A stretch of DNA of 64,000 nt from Zoroaster sp. YZ-2022 (GCA_029582265.1 CM055827.1:37602760-37666759), one strand, 5' to 3'. Positions 48,515 to 60,505 are shown, numbered from the stretch's first letter. Notes: generated by a model not told the origin, from the sequence alone. Translations and numbers: made by a program.

Positions 48515-49743
48515 CATTATATGCTTTGACGTTGTGCACAAGTGGAGGTTGGGTTCGTCATTCTTTCCTGTATGTGTTGTATTGTTTTAAAGTACAGACG
48601 GCGATCAAGATTTGAAAAATTGAGTAGTTTTTGGTTATTCTGGTCACTAAAAATTATCCTACAAATGGGCTGTTTCAATCACAGTTTGCATAAGTAATTA
48701 TTGTCTGTTTGTAATGTTAAACATGAAAAATCATTAAGGCCTAACGTTAGTTTGACTTAAAAAAACAAAAAAAAACAAACAAAAAAACACTTTCACCATA
48801 TTTCCTTATAATTATGTTAGAGGACAAACTAAAGAGAGGAAAATGCAAGTGAAGTTTGGAAAATAGTTTAAAAATAGTTTTGTCCAGTGAAAAAGATGGC
48901 ACATTAACGCTAACCTCACTGAATACTACAAAATACTACTTGAGTAAACTGCAGTATGGAGTACTTTTACTACACTGGTCTATGAGAATTGAGTAGTATT
49001 TTGTAGTAGTGTACTGGACCCCAAATGAATGCCTAGGACGTTAAGTTTTTTTTAGCCTATTGCATTATTCACCAACAAATCTTATTTCTAAAAATAGATA
49101 ATTTTGGGGAGAGGGGGGGCAAAAGTGGAAAATATATTTAATAAGTAATTGAAAAAAAGTTAGTTCAGGTGAAGCTGGCAATAACCCTCCTACAATCAGT
49201 GCAATTTTTGAAACAACCCATTCAGGCCACTCTAAGCCATTAGCTGTTGCCAGTGGCCTCCTATGGTTACCCTTCTGTGCACTGTCACACCACTGAGATT
49301 GCAGGGTAAGGTGGTCTCCCATTGATACATTGTAGGCCATACTAATATGTTCAAACATTTACAGTGGCCTTGGTTGGCACACAGTTGATTTTGTAAGATT
49401 ACTTGGAAAGGACAGCAGGCTTGTACATGTACATGTATGTACTGAAGGTTGCACAAGAGCAGAATTTTGTGGATCGGAGTGGCCTCCATATGTAGGAGGG
49501 TTTTAAGGTACATACTCAGCAGTGAACATAAATGATCAAAATTTTACATGAATCTTACTTGGTGTAAAGTTGATGATGGTATCAATCATCCCTGGAAAAT
49601 TCTGTCTCGGGTACTGTCATTTTGATAAAATTAGTGATGTAAATTTATTACCTCAAAAGACTTCTTATAAAGTAGGAATGCAATTTTTACAGACATTATT
49701 TTTACCAAAAGTGTCTTTAAAACTTTCAACAAAAATGTTTTCA
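48515..49743. other. Non-coding stretch upstream of NAXD exons
   Basis: No frame resembling the missing NAXD first exon was recognised. Contains mirrored GTACTACAAAATACTACTTG-type short inverted sequences at about 48920-49015. Confidence 0.4.
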
Positions 49744-50106
49744 TGATAATAATAATAATAATAATAATAATAATGTATAGATTTATATAGCGCACGTATC
49801 CACCAACTAAGTGGCGCTCAAGGCGCATTATATTATTATCCCTGCTCATAAGGCTCATAAATCATTCCTGAAACCATCTCAGCTCCCTGGGGAGTATACA
49901 GCTCAATTGCTGCCATTTCTAGCGCATATAGAGCAAACCAACTCTGCCTTCACAGGTACCCATTTAGCCCCTGGGTGGAGAGAAGCAATTATGATTAAGT
50001 GTCTTGCTCAAGGACACAGGTGTCACGGCCGGGGCTCGAACCCACACTCTGCTGCTGGCAACACCAGAACTTGAGTTCGGTGCGCTAGACCGCTCGGCCA
50101 CGACAA
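49744..50106 (-). mobile_element. SINE family A copy, minus
   Basis: (ATT)n tail left, body (GTATCCACCAACTAAGTGGC), central block GTGTCTTGCTCAAGGACACA and a tRNA-like head with GACCGCTCGGCCACGACAAC. It ends about 50 bp before the first recognised NAXD exon. Confidence 0.88.
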
Positions 50107-50158
50107 CTTCAACACTACCCTGCCAGTTAAATTCTTGTCTTTTATCTCTGCATCTTAG

Positions 50159-50358
50159 GTTATGGAACAGAGACAGCACAGTACAGTGTAGTGACAACAT
50201 TGTCAGACAGCGGAGACGTCCTTCAGATGGTCAAATCTGTCATTCCTCCACTACAGCGCATTAAGTACAAGGGACAAGATGGCCGTCTTGCCACTATTGG
50301 CGGATGCAAGGAATACACAGGTGCACCTTTCTTTTCTGCGATGGCAGCTTTGAAAACT
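50159..50358 (+). CDS. NAXD: NAXD exon (N-terminal domain start)
   Basis: 200 nt after a TGCATCTTAG acceptor (phase 1), [20 protein letters not shown] then [20 protein letters not shown], ending AALKT at a GTAAGT donor. The first 20 residues have no counterpart I recognise. Confidence 0.93.
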
Positions 50359-53300
50359 GTAAGTCGGTTATGTTGATGCAAATCATTTTTACTTTCAGTA
50401 TATTTTGACTGACCAGACAGTATGTATAAGTTGTTCAAAAGGTGGGATAACTGCAGAAAACAGTATAGTTTAGATAATAATAATAATAATAATAATGTGG
50501 ACTTACATAGCGCACGTATCCACCTGGTGCTCAAGGCGCATTTCATTATTACCCCCTGCTCATCAGGCTCATAAATCATTCATTTTGATAAGTGTGGAAA
50601 ATATTAAAGAACTGAACTGAACTGAACTGAACTGAAACCATCTCAGGTCCCTGGGGAGTATACAGCTCAATTGCTGCCATTACGGCGCATATAGGGCTAA
50701 TCAAACACAACAACCAACTCTGCCCTCGCAGGTACCCATTTACCCCTGGGTGGAGAGAAGCATTTTGACAGATTTTGACCCTTGTAGTAGTAGGAGTAAT
50801 TTTTTTCCTTGAAGGTGGGGTGAAACTGTGATAAATCATCCTGTCTCTTTATTTGTGGACGCTATTTTGGAAGCATTCTTGCACCTGTACACTAATAACA
50901 ATTAGTCAGAATGATGACTTGAAATAAAAACAGCTGAACAAGAGTTATTCAACACTTCAATTTGTATTGTATTACAGGGTTGTGATCTCTCACATGTTTT
51001 CTGCACCAAAGATGCTGCCCAAGTCATCAAGTCTTACTCCCCTGAACTCATTGTACATCCAGTTCTGTAAGTACACCTTCAATATGGTTCCTTAAAATGT
51101 GCCTACGGGGAGTGTAGATAGCCAGTGTAGACAACAAAACTGGCTATGACCTTGATTTTAAAGGGAAGGTACAACATTGGTAATTACCAGATAATTAAAT
51201 TAACTAATTATTATCTGAAAACTTGCTTTGTGTAATGTTGGAATACATGTAATCATCTTGAGAATTTTTTTGGTGCTTTAACCCTAACCACCTCCAAACC
51301 ATTTAAACTCCAACAGCAGGGTTTGTTGGATTTTGATGGATTCTGACAGGAATACTTTACATGGAGCTTGGTGTCCCCAATTCCAGCTAAGTCCAACAGT
51401 TGGGTGGTAGTGTTACTGCATGGTGTTTGATTTTGATGGACTGCTGTATAGCCTAGACAGGGATACTTTGCATGGGGCCGGGTGTCCTAATTCCAGCTAA
51501 GTCCAACAGTTGGGTGGTAGTGTTACTGCATGGTGTTTGATTTTGATGGACTCGGTACTGTGTAGCCCTGACAGGGATACTTTGCATGGGGCCAGGTGTC
51601 CCCAATTCCAGCTAAGTCCAACAGTTGGGTGGTAGTGTTACTGCATGGTGTTTGATTTTGATGGACTCACTGCTGTATAGCCTAGACAGGGATACTTTGC
51701 ATGGGGCCGGGTGTCCTAATTCCAGCCAAGTCCAACAGTTGGGTGGTAGTGTTACTGCATGGTGTTGTATTTTGATCGACTCAGTACTGTATAGCCCAGA
51801 CAAGGATACTTTGCATGGGGCCGGGTGTCCCAATTCCAGCTAAGTCCAACAGTTGGGTGGTAGTGTTACTGCATGGTGTTGTATTTTGATAGACTCAGTA
51901 CTGTATAGCCCAGACAGGGATACTTTGCATGGGGCTGGGTGTCCCAATTCCAGCTAAGTCCAACAGTTGGGTGGTAGTGTTACTGCATGGTGTTGTATTT
52001 TGGCGGATTCAGGAATGTTCTTAGCCAAAATAGCTAGTGAGTTGGGGTTAATCTCAGAGAAAACATAAATTGTTATGTTGTAACTTCCAAAAAGTTGCTG
52101 GCCGGTAACTTTTTGTAAAACGTCAGCTACATGAAACAATTTTTTGTTGTTTTCTCAAAAAACATGAGAACCTATTGTGGTTAATTCTACAAAATACTTC
52201 TGAGCATTTGAGGGTTGAAATGAACATTCTTTTACCAACTACCAGTGTTGTACCTTCTTTTTTAGGGATTTGTATCAAAGGAGTTTATGTGGTCATAAAA
52301 AATAGGATTTACCAATAGTTCCCATTAAGACAACATCTGTATGGGTAATTTGGATTTGGCTGCACAGAATTTGTTGAAAGGCCATGTGGTGCATGTGGTG
52401 CTTATGCGTAACTCATGGTTGTGTATTTAAAAATGGGTTGTACCAGAAGTCTATTACCTACATGAAGTATGCCAGCCTGCTGTAATCCATACCATGGCAT
52501 TGTATTCCAAATGTGCATACTACTACTAGAGGCTAATGTACAACATAGTTAATGTGGCCTTACTTGTATCAGAAGTCTCTTACCTACATGAAGTATGCCA
52601 GCCTGCTGTAATCCATACCATGGCATTGTATTCCAAATGTGCATACTACTACTAGAGGCTAATGTACAACATAGTTAATGTGGCCATACTTGTATCAGAA
52701 GTCTATTACCTACATGAAGTGTGCCAGCCTGTGACGGCCGGATTGTTGTTGTGACTGTTTCCCATGCATCGCGTCGTGTCCAAAATGGCTCCTTCAAACG
52801 TGTCATCGCATCATTTTCGCATGCTATTATTAGGCCTATACCAATATTTGTGTATTTTACGGAGGAAAAACCATGCGGACATTATAAATACGTAAATGAT
52901 ACGGATGCTTAACATGGCCTTGTCCGCGACAATTCTTTTATTCAATTCTAAAACCATTTATTTGGTCACATTCTAGAAAACTAAATATATTGTGTTATTT
53001 ACAGATGTAGACATTTATATTTTAAGAAGGAAAGTTTCAAAAGTACTGAAATACAACACTGGATATTAGCGCGTGAGCTATTTGGCGCGCTATTTAATTG
53101 TGACGTCCCAACATCCGCGACGCGAAAGTGGGGTAAGTTAAACCCGCTTTCGTTTCACACTAGTTGCTATTTCCCGGGAAAAACACTATTCCCGGGAAAA
53201 ACATCGCTTACCCCTACTCCCGAGCAGGGGTAATTATTTCCCGGGAATAAGCTACTTCCTGGGAATTTCCTGGGAGTAACTTTTGAAGTGTGAACAGATT

Positions 53301-56193
53301 TCCCGGGAATTTCCCGGGAAATACGTATAGTGTGAAAGGGGCTTAAATGTAGGTAACAGACTTCTGGTTGTACTTTGTAGTTAACCTTAAAGATGGCCAA
53401 TTTTGCATTGTGTGACGTCCAGTGTAACATCTATTTTGGACTGGCCAGTTGACTTTTGACCTTCTCTGCAGAGACAGCCAAGAGGCAGTTGAGGAAACCT
53501 GTGCCTGGCTTCCTCGTATGCACAACTTCATCATAGGACCTGGTCTTGGCAGAGACGAGGGGCTACTCAAGAATGTTCTGGTAAGGGAACCTCCTTTTTT
53601 CTCATTTTTTTTTTATAATTGCAAAAAAAAACTGATAGAACATGATATTTTTATGAGTTAGAAATGGTGATGGACACTGGGGAAAAAGAAGAAAACGATC
53701 AAACTAGTTAATAGTTTGATGAAATTCTTGTGTCGGGTGATAAACAATTGATTTAATTTTGCCCTACACCGACGTGTGTATAGCACTGTATACTCGGTGC
53801 TTTCCGAGTGTCTGTAGAAAAAATTCACAGGCGACTTGGGCGGGATTCGAACCCATGACCTCCTGCTCACTAGTGCAGACGTCTTAACCTCTCGACCACT
53901 GAGCTTGCCCGATGACGATTGGCCGGCTAGAATCCTATATAACAGCGGGTGCTGCGATATTTATAGTTTGATGAAATTCTTGCGTCGGGTGATAAACAAT
54001 TGATTTAATTTTGCCCTACACCGACGTGTGTATAGCACTGTATACTCAGTGCTTTCCGAGTGTCTGTAGAAAAAACTTCACAGGCGACTCGGGCGGGATT
54101 CGTATTTGGGTTTGCTGGTGTTGGGATGGGAGTGGGATGACATTGAATTACATATTAGAACTTACGTATAACTATTATCTGGCAATCTACGACAAAATGA
54201 AACTATGAGTCTGCATTTGGTTAAATATTGTTGTACTGTCATTACTTTTCTGTTTGCAGGCTGTGATTGAAAGAGCCAAAGATCTGAATATTCCAATGGT
54301 GATTGATGCTGTAAGTAATTTACTTAGTTCTTCTTCACTGGAAACTGAGCATTTTCTTGCTTTTTTTGTGTAACAGAAAACGTTGTTCACTTTGAAAAAA
54401 GTCAGGTTTTAAATAATGGTTTGCAGGTGGTATTTCATTGTAATTAGGTACAAAAATAAAATTGAAGGTAATTTATGTTTTTCAAAAAGGAACACTGGAT
54501 AAGTGAATAAAAGAAAAGTTCTTGCTCTGAGATGTGTTCATTTGGAAACATTTAGAATCATTTTCCATTTTGGATAGAAATATTGATTCCGAATTACATT
54601 TTCATCAAGTTGATAATATTAAAATTTTTATTAAGAAAATATGTTGTGAACCATAAAGAAAGATAATTATGTTTCAGGATGCTGTATACCTTGTTGGAGA
54701 GAATCCAGAGGCCATTAAGGACTACACCAGAGCAATCCTCACACCAAATGTGGTGGAATTCAATCGTCTCTACAGAAATGTAGTAAGTGTAGACTAAGCA
54801 TTACTCAGTCAAATACATGGAGATTGGCTTTTCTCTCTGAAATATTGTCCAATTACCTGTACACTACATGTAGTATACATTGGTCATTGGAAATGACCTT
54901 CCTTTCGCCACTGAGTGAGGGTGCTCTTCAGTTTGCATAAGTTTTATAAGGGATTTTGATAATAGTCGATTAGCGTATACTCTGCAAATGTAAATATACA
55001 TGCTGGCGTAGATTACTTTCCTCGCTGTTTACCTCTGTGGAACCCAGGTTCGAATCCCACTCGGACCTGAGCCGACACGTGGATTTGGTTTTGACTTTTC
55101 AGTTTCTACTCGATCGTGTAGTTTTTTTTTCCCCAAATAAAAATTCTCTGTTTTTCCACCCACTTCTAAAACCAAAATAACTTCCTTGTCTTCTTTCCAA
55201 TTCAAAGCTTGTCCTTTCACCTCTGCGGACCCAGGTTTGAATCCCACTCAGATCTGAGCCGACACGTGGATTTGGTTTTGACTTTTCAGTTTTTACTCAA
55301 TCGTGTAGGATTTTTTCCCAAATAAAAATTCTGTTTTTCCTCAACATTTCTAAAACCGAAATAACTTCCTTGTCTTCTTTCCAAATCAAAGCTTGGCCTT
55401 TCACCTATGCGGACCCAGGTTCGAATCCCACTCAGATAGGGCTGTGCCGGGTATCCGGGTATTCAGAGACCCGACCGAAACGGTCATTACCCGGTTCCAT
55501 TTTTCGGTTCCAATTACCCATAAACGACTTTTTAAAATTCGGACTTAACATTTGAGCGATGCGAACAGAAATCTGTGACTCTTGAACAATGTAATGTTTA
55601 CACTTTTGCAGACAATTATCTTTAAATTCAAGAGATTGCACTCCAATAAAGAAAAGATCGATAGTATGGTATCCTCTGTATTATAAAAGTCAATTTGTTA
55701 CCATTTACAGTACATGTATTTGTACACCACCGGTGGCATGTTTTCAACAAAAATGAAAACTGGTATCCGAAGTTTCCTGATTTCGGGTATCCGGTTCCAA
55801 AAATATCCGAAAATGCACAGCCCTACACTCAGATCTGAGCCGACACGTGGATTTAGTTTTGACTTTTCAGTTCCTACTCGATCTTATAGGCTTTTTCCAA
55901 AATAAAAATTCTTTGTTTTTCCCACGCACTTCTAAAACCGAAATAACTTCCTTGTCTTCTTTCCATTTCAAAGCTTGACCCTGAGGTAGAACAGTGATAA
56001 TCACTTAACAGGCCACCAAGGATAAATAAGAAATAAATAATAATTAAGTACTTCCCACCTGTTTCTGATTAGATCGGACATGAAGCAGACCCCACTGAGC
56101 CAGTTGGTAATGTGATGAGGCTCAGTCAACGACTAGGAAATGTAACTATATGCAAGAAGGGCGAGAACGATATCATATCTAATGGAATGAATG
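50159..56193 (+). CDS. NAXD: ATP-dependent NAD(P)H-hydrate dehydratase (6 exons, partial)
   Basis: Repairs the hydrated, inactive forms of NADH and NADPH by ATP-driven dehydration; in animals it works with the epimerase NAXE in cytosol and mitochondria. Ribokinase-like fold. Exons 50159-50358, 50978-51066, 53472-53580, 54260-54310, 54678-54782 and 56073-56193 have AG/GT borders and consistent phases, about 224 codons. Signatures: [20 protein letters not shown] with [60 protein letters not shown] and [15 protein letters not shown]. The first exon (phase 1) was not found upstream, and the C-terminal exons with the GGQGDLLSG phosphate-binding region must lie in the N gap or beyond the window. 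Introns hold a 114-bp minisatellite and several MITEs. Confidence 0.95.
50473..50766 (-). mobile_element. SINE family A copy, truncated and interrupted
   Basis: The tail and body are present, but a 53-bp segment containing ACTGAACTGAACTGAACTGA (50582-50634) is inserted in the body. The copy stops at GTGGAGAGAAGCATTTTGAC, before the tRNA head. In the first recognised NAXD intron. Confidence 0.8.
50978..51066 (+). CDS. NAXD: NAXD exon
   Basis: 89 nt after a TATTACAG acceptor: [29 protein letters not shown] and two bases of a Leu codon, GTAAGT donor. Confidence 0.95.
51370..52010. repeat. 114-bp minisatellite in NAXD intron
   Basis: About six units spaced 110-115 bp, each with GCTAAGTCCAACAGTTGGGT, GGTAGTGTTACTGCATGGTG and GGGATACTTTGCATGGGGCC. 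Reading frames of about 70 codons on both strands are repeat artefacts. Confidence 0.93.
52437..52735. repeat. 120-bp direct duplication in NAXD intron
   Basis: Two and a half copies of a unit with CAGAAGTCTATTACCTACAT, GAAGTATGCCAGCCTGCTGT and CATACTACTACTAGAGGCTA; the third copy breaks off at about 52732. Confidence 0.9.
53150..53342. mobile_element. Palindromic MITE-like repeat rich in TTCCCGGGAA
   Basis: Ends GTTTCACACTAG and TATAGTGTGAAAGG are inverted. Between them five exact TTCCCGGGAA palindromes occur (53171, 53189, 53238, 53300, 53311) plus degenerate ones (TTCCTGGGAA). Non-coding; in the NAXD intron about 130 bp before the exon at 53472. Confidence 0.65.
53472..53580 (+). CDS. NAXD: NAXD exon (GPGLGR motif)
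   Basis: 109 nt after a TTCTCTGCAG acceptor: [42 protein letters not shown] donor. GPGLGRD is a conserved ligand-binding block. Confidence 0.96.
53735..53945 (-). mobile_element. SINE family B copy, minus
   Basis: Inverted relative to 39540-39718: TTTGCCCTACACCGACGTGT body, then GGGCGGGATTCGAACCC (B box) and ACCTCTCGACCACTGAGC (A box). Followed at 53950-54105 by a second partial copy with the same flanking GTTTGATGAAATTCTTG, a local duplication. Confidence 0.85.
53995..54105 (-). mobile_element. SINE family B, partial duplicate
   Basis: Repeats GATTTAATTTTGCCCTACAC through GGCGACTCGGGCGGGATTCG, then stops at the B box. Flank AATTCTTGCGTCGGGTGATA is shared with the copy at 53735, so the two arose by local duplication. 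Confidence 0.82.
54260..54310 (+). CDS. NAXD: NAXD short exon
   Basis: 51 nt after a TGTTTGCAG acceptor: [23 protein letters not shown] donor, phase 0 both ends. Confidence 0.95.
54678..54782 (+). CDS. NAXD: NAXD exon (LTPN motif)
   Basis: 35 codons after an ATGTTTCAG acceptor: [41 protein letters not shown] donor. LTPNxxEFxRL is a family signature. Confidence 0.96.
55030..55995. repeat. Three tandem copies of a B-box-containing repeat
   Basis: Units of about 180 bp start near 55036, 55211 and 55393, each with CCCAGGTTCGAATCCCACTC, GAGCCGACACGTGGATTTGG and CCGAAATAACTTCCTTGTCT-type blocks. GGTTCGAATCCC is a tRNA B-box-like motif. The third unit is interrupted by a hAT MITE (55437-55825). 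Confidence 0.85.
55437..55825 (-). mobile_element. hAT MITE family 1, intact 389-bp copy
   Basis: TAGGGCTGTGCCGGGTATCC at the left, ATGCACAGCCCTA at the right, perfect 8-bp target duplication CACTCAGA (55429-55436 and 55826-55833). Inverted relative to the copy at 37912. Intronic in NAXD. Confidence 0.93.
56073..56193 (+). CDS. NAXD: NAXD exon (last recognised)
   Basis: 121 nt after a TTCTGATTAG acceptor: [40 protein letters not shown], plus one base at a GTGAGT donor. The next exon should begin near the GxxRRCGGQGD region. Confidence 0.95.
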
Positions 56194-56356
56194 GTGAGTT
56201 GCAATTGGAAGGTTGAACAAACAAAAATCACAACTATTTTAGTTTCTAAAAATCACTTTATTTAATCTGAACCAAATAAATAGAGATATGTGTTTGTTTT
56301 ATTAAACAAGATCATACAAAAAAGTACTGAAAGTTTTTAAGTTTCTTTATCCTTAA

Positions 56357-56416
56357 CCTTCCCAAATCCTCCAAAATCCTTCACTTTAGCAAAGAGGATT
56401 TTGGAGGATTTGGGAA
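56357..56416. repeat. 60-bp palindromic repeat
   Basis: CTTCCCAAATCCTCCAAAAT on the left arm pairs with ATTTTGGAGGATTTGGGAA on the right arm around a TTCACTTTAGCAAAG loop. A related copy is at 37380-37482. Confidence 0.8.
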
Positions 56417-58220
56417 TGTCACAACCCCGGGTCCACCTGCCCTCATGCGCAATGCGTCTGGGCCAAGTCACTCACAAGAAACACACCAACCAAGAATTTA
56501 AACTAAAACTTCTCGTTTAGAAAAAATTAATACTAAATATTTATTTACACTATGTACAATTAATTACTACAAATAGATCATCTATTAAAGTCCAAATAAA
56601 CAATGTTGGACTCAACTATACAAAAATGCAGTTTTAAATTATAATTTCAAAACCACCACCATTCGAAGTTAAAAACTACCGTCCAAAATGTTTGTATTCC
56701 CCGTTCACGTAAAACGCAGTGGTTGGAGGGATGTCTAAAAGAGAGTCATCATAGCCATGGTGGGCGACAGCTTCGTCTCCAAAGACTTAATATCTTCATC
56801 TCAAATAGTTGATTCCAACAAAGGGAACCCTGGGAAAATATTGAATAAATCCATAACTACTAACTTCCGACAAGTTTAAAGCAGCTTATACCTTAAATAA
56901 CAAATACGTATCTAAAACGTAGTTGACGGTTTCTTGAAACCCCAACTCGAAAAGGTACTGAAAATACATATCGTTCATTACTAATCTGCTACCAGTGTTA
57001 CAGAATAGCTGAATAAAGAAAATAGGATTATTCTTTTGTCTATGATCTTAACAAAGTGAAAAATAACACCAATCTGTTACCCTAAAATCAGTAAATCTTG
57101 ACTAAGTCTTCATCAATAAATAAACATTCAACTTACAGTTTAAACTGGCTCCCTGTGGGCATAAATATGGGATGTAGGGTCTAGACTGCAGAAAAAGACT
57201 ATTTTCGTCGAGCAAAATCTCTTCCAGGCTATTGAAAATGTTTGGCTACCGCCAACTACCTCTCAAAAGCGTAAACCGACGCTTTTATACGTTTTAAGGC
57301 TATCGCTAGAAAATGCTGGGAAACTTCGTCCCAAAAGATTGATCAAAACTTCAGTTGATCCACTACTGGAGCTACCGCTCTCTCGGTGCTACCGCACTCA
57401 CTCCCAAGATTTCAGTCTTCTCTCCCACCCCCTCGATATCCTTACGTATTTATATAGTTTCTAACCTCTTGAGCCATTGTTACCCAAAGTAAATTTCCTA
57501 GCACAACGCACATGAATAAAACAAATCTCCCGCTGAAACCTTATTCGAAGAGTGGCGTATATCCCCGCCCGAAAAGTTTGCACATAATTTACATCTACTT
57601 CCGCTTCCGCAGTGTGCCCCCGCACTATGCTTAAAAACCTTTGGTTCAGGCACGCACGTGGTGCGTGTACCCTGAACTGATTTTGTATGACGGCCTATGC
57701 GTTTTGTGATTGACTTATGCTCACCGCAAATTACGTTATATTGGACAAACTTTTCTTGGGAACCAAATGGGACGTGGCAAACAATAACGTCATGCAATAA
57801 GTGGATCGGTGGGATTTATCATTACTCATCAGTAGACCTTACATTATCTGCAAGTGCAAAGGCAATTACACCCGCAATGCGAAAGGCAGTGACCAATAGA
57901 ACCATGCTTTTCATAGTTAATATTTATGAAAATAAATTGACATTTTCAAACAAATCGATGTGTAATAAATAAACAACATGAAACATTCAAGTTAGTGTAA
58001 ATTAATCGCAGTTGTTTAATCATCAATTCGTCATCTCCAGCTTTTCTTCAAAAACAAAAACGTTACATGATTTTGTAGTGTTCAGATTTAATTACTATTA
58101 GCACAAGTTTATGCTACAAAAATATGAAGTATGTTCATTCAGCACTCTGCAAGTACCCCCCTCACTGTTTGAGACTGCAGGATTTAGAAATTTCCCCGGA
58201 GTTGCAAATTCATATTTCCC
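56417..58220. other. Non-coding stretch before the gap
   Basis: Starts TGTCACAACCCCGGG, which looks like the 5' edge of an LTR, but no matching second copy, primer-binding site or coding region is visible, so this is only a possibility. Expected NAXD C-terminal exons were not found here. Confidence 0.35.
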
Positions 58221-58720
58221 NNNNNNNNNNNNNNNNNNNNNNNNNNNNNNNNNNNNNNNNNNNNNNNNNNNNNNNNNNNNNNNNNNNNNNNNNNNNNNNN
58301 NNNNNNNNNNNNNNNNNNNNNNNNNNNNNNNNNNNNNNNNNNNNNNNNNNNNNNNNNNNNNNNNNNNNNNNNNNNNNNNNNNNNNNNNNNNNNNNNNNNN
58401 NNNNNNNNNNNNNNNNNNNNNNNNNNNNNNNNNNNNNNNNNNNNNNNNNNNNNNNNNNNNNNNNNNNNNNNNNNNNNNNNNNNNNNNNNNNNNNNNNNNN
58501 NNNNNNNNNNNNNNNNNNNNNNNNNNNNNNNNNNNNNNNNNNNNNNNNNNNNNNNNNNNNNNNNNNNNNNNNNNNNNNNNNNNNNNNNNNNNNNNNNNNN
58601 NNNNNNNNNNNNNNNNNNNNNNNNNNNNNNNNNNNNNNNNNNNNNNNNNNNNNNNNNNNNNNNNNNNNNNNNNNNNNNNNNNNNNNNNNNNNNNNNNNNN
58701 NNNNNNNNNNNNNNNNNNNN
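58221..58720. other. Assembly gap (500 N)
   Basis: Exactly 500 N, probably a placeholder length rather than a measured gap. Missing NAXD exons could lie here. Confidence 0.99.
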
Positions 58721-59702
58721 ACACAGTCCAGTGTGGACTCTGCTGAATAGAACAGGCGGTGGATGGTCACTATCATTTTGTTTCTAAAGCAGCTGAAGTT
58801 AGCCAGGTGCCAGACTGCCCCATTTTGGAAAGGAGCTATTTTAGTAGGGGAGTATATTGCCCTTATTTTAGATTACTGCCATCCACCACCTCATCTGTAC
58901 TGTACTGTGCTGTGTAAGTACACTTTTGTTTATTACTGCAATAATTGTGTTTTCATACCCTATCCTGCATGTCGTGCTTTCCTGGGTGCCCTACAATGTA
59001 ACTTGTAGCGAGAGATGGAATATTTCAAACTTATTTTAATTATTGAGATGCCATAAAATCTGTTTCCTTATAACATTATTTTAGTTGGTCTGTTGAGCTA
59101 GTAAATTATTTTCTTATGGTCATTTCATGACTGGCGGTCGGTCCTTAAGTTCAGAGCAAAGGGCGCCGTTACAATGTTATTCTCATCACCAATGTGGGCA
59201 TACTATACAAAGATGGTCCATGACCTTGCATGATGGCAGCATTTGTTTCCTTACAATTGCATCAACATCAACACCTGCAGGTGTGATGTCATATTAATCT
59301 CAAGACATTCCCTTCTAAAATTTTTTTTGAAAATATGCTATGTGTACATGTACAATATGTAAGCTTTTAAACAGCATGGCTGCAAACTTTGACCAGGTAA
59401 GATGTTGTTTTACGTTTATAAGGCATGAAGTGACATTATTTTCCTCTTTCATTTTTTGATGACTGAACAAAGGTGATACATATTTCTGTCTGATTGGAAA
59501 AGCAATAATAAACTTTTATATTTAGTATAAATAATGTCCAACCTCTGTAGTGTTCTTAATTCAAGAGTGATATTAATTTTGATATTCTTCATTTCAACAT
59601 GCAGATGAATAGGGCTCACATGCCTACATGTATTCGCATATGAGCCAGTCATTCATGTACAAATACAATGTACACACACATGTATTTGGGGTGTGATAGT
59701 CA
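58721..59702. other. Non-coding stretch after the gap
   Basis: No recognisable exon, RNA gene or repeat. Reading frames are short and unlike any family I know. Confidence 0.4.
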
Positions 59703-59965
59703 AGAGTGGTCTAGTCACACTGGACTTGTGTTCTGATAATTTGAGTCAGAATGTGGAGTTCGAATCCTGGCTGCGACCGTGGTACTTATGTCCTTGAGCA
59801 AGACACATTACTGTAATTTAGCTATATCTTCATGCAGGAGTATGTAGTAGGACCAGGGTAGAGATGGTTATTGTGTTTGATTAGCCCTGTAGCGTAAAAG
59901 AGTTGCAAACATGAGCTGCACTTACTCCCAGGGAGCTGAGAATGATTATAGGAATAATGTTAATA
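59703..59965 (+). mobile_element. SINE family A, diverged copy
   Basis: Head with ACTGGACTTGTGTTCTGATA and GTGGAGTTCGAATCCTGGCT (B box), central block TGTCCTTGAGCAAGACACAT, then GTGTTTGATTAGCCCTGTAG and a body piece ending near GGAATAATGTTAATAC. More diverged than the other copies. Confidence 0.75.
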
Positions 59966-60384
59966 CAGTGGCCAAGGAAATGGTGCACATGGACATTGTA
60001 TTTATGTACAGTACTCTATACTCATGTACATGTGTCACTTATTAAAGCCATATCTGCTTCTTCATGTAAACACACAAAAGACTATGTGCCTAAACGCCTG
60101 ACAGAGATACATTGTTTTACACAATCAGAAAAGATTCCTTGTTTAGAGATATTACAATCACTGACAGACACATTATATACTCACGGTGAAGGAGAACATG
60201 CACTTTATTATAATCAGGCTTGTCTAATTTCATATCTGTAATCTTGACATCTGGTCATTGGAAAAAACGTGGTAAATTGGGTGGACAAAAATAAGTCTGA
60301 AAATCCCATAGATCGACGTTTGTGGCATTTTACCTATCTACGGGTTATCCGTAGATCGGCGGATATGGGTCAACTAATACGATA

Positions 60385-60505
60385 TGCTCACAATAGCGAC
60401 GAGTATCATCACGATCAGAGCAGACTTTCAACGGGGCATGGAGTCAGTGTCCTGGTTGCGATGAACGACAGTGAGTGCACATTACTGGCTCATTTATATG
60501 TGTCA
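60385..60505 (+). mobile_element. LINE 3'UTR-like fragment
   Basis: Contains ACGGGGCATGGAGTCAGTGT and GTGCACATTACTGGCTCATT, resembling the sequence downstream of the LINE fragment at 9.1-9.3 kb (GGCATGGAATCGGAGTGC, AATGAGCCAGTAA). Confidence 0.5.

Noticed and set aside
56417..57700. LTR retrotransposon
   Set aside because: Only a TGTCACAACCC-type start is suggestive; no second LTR, primer-binding site, polypurine tract or gag-pol sequence.
58098..58776. Four reading frames of about 190-210 codons
   Set aside because: Almost entirely N; artefacts of the assembly gap.
59942..60241. 99-codon plus-strand frame as a missing NAXD exon
   Set aside because: It begins inside a SINE and lacks the GGQGDLLSG-type motif and suitable splice sites.
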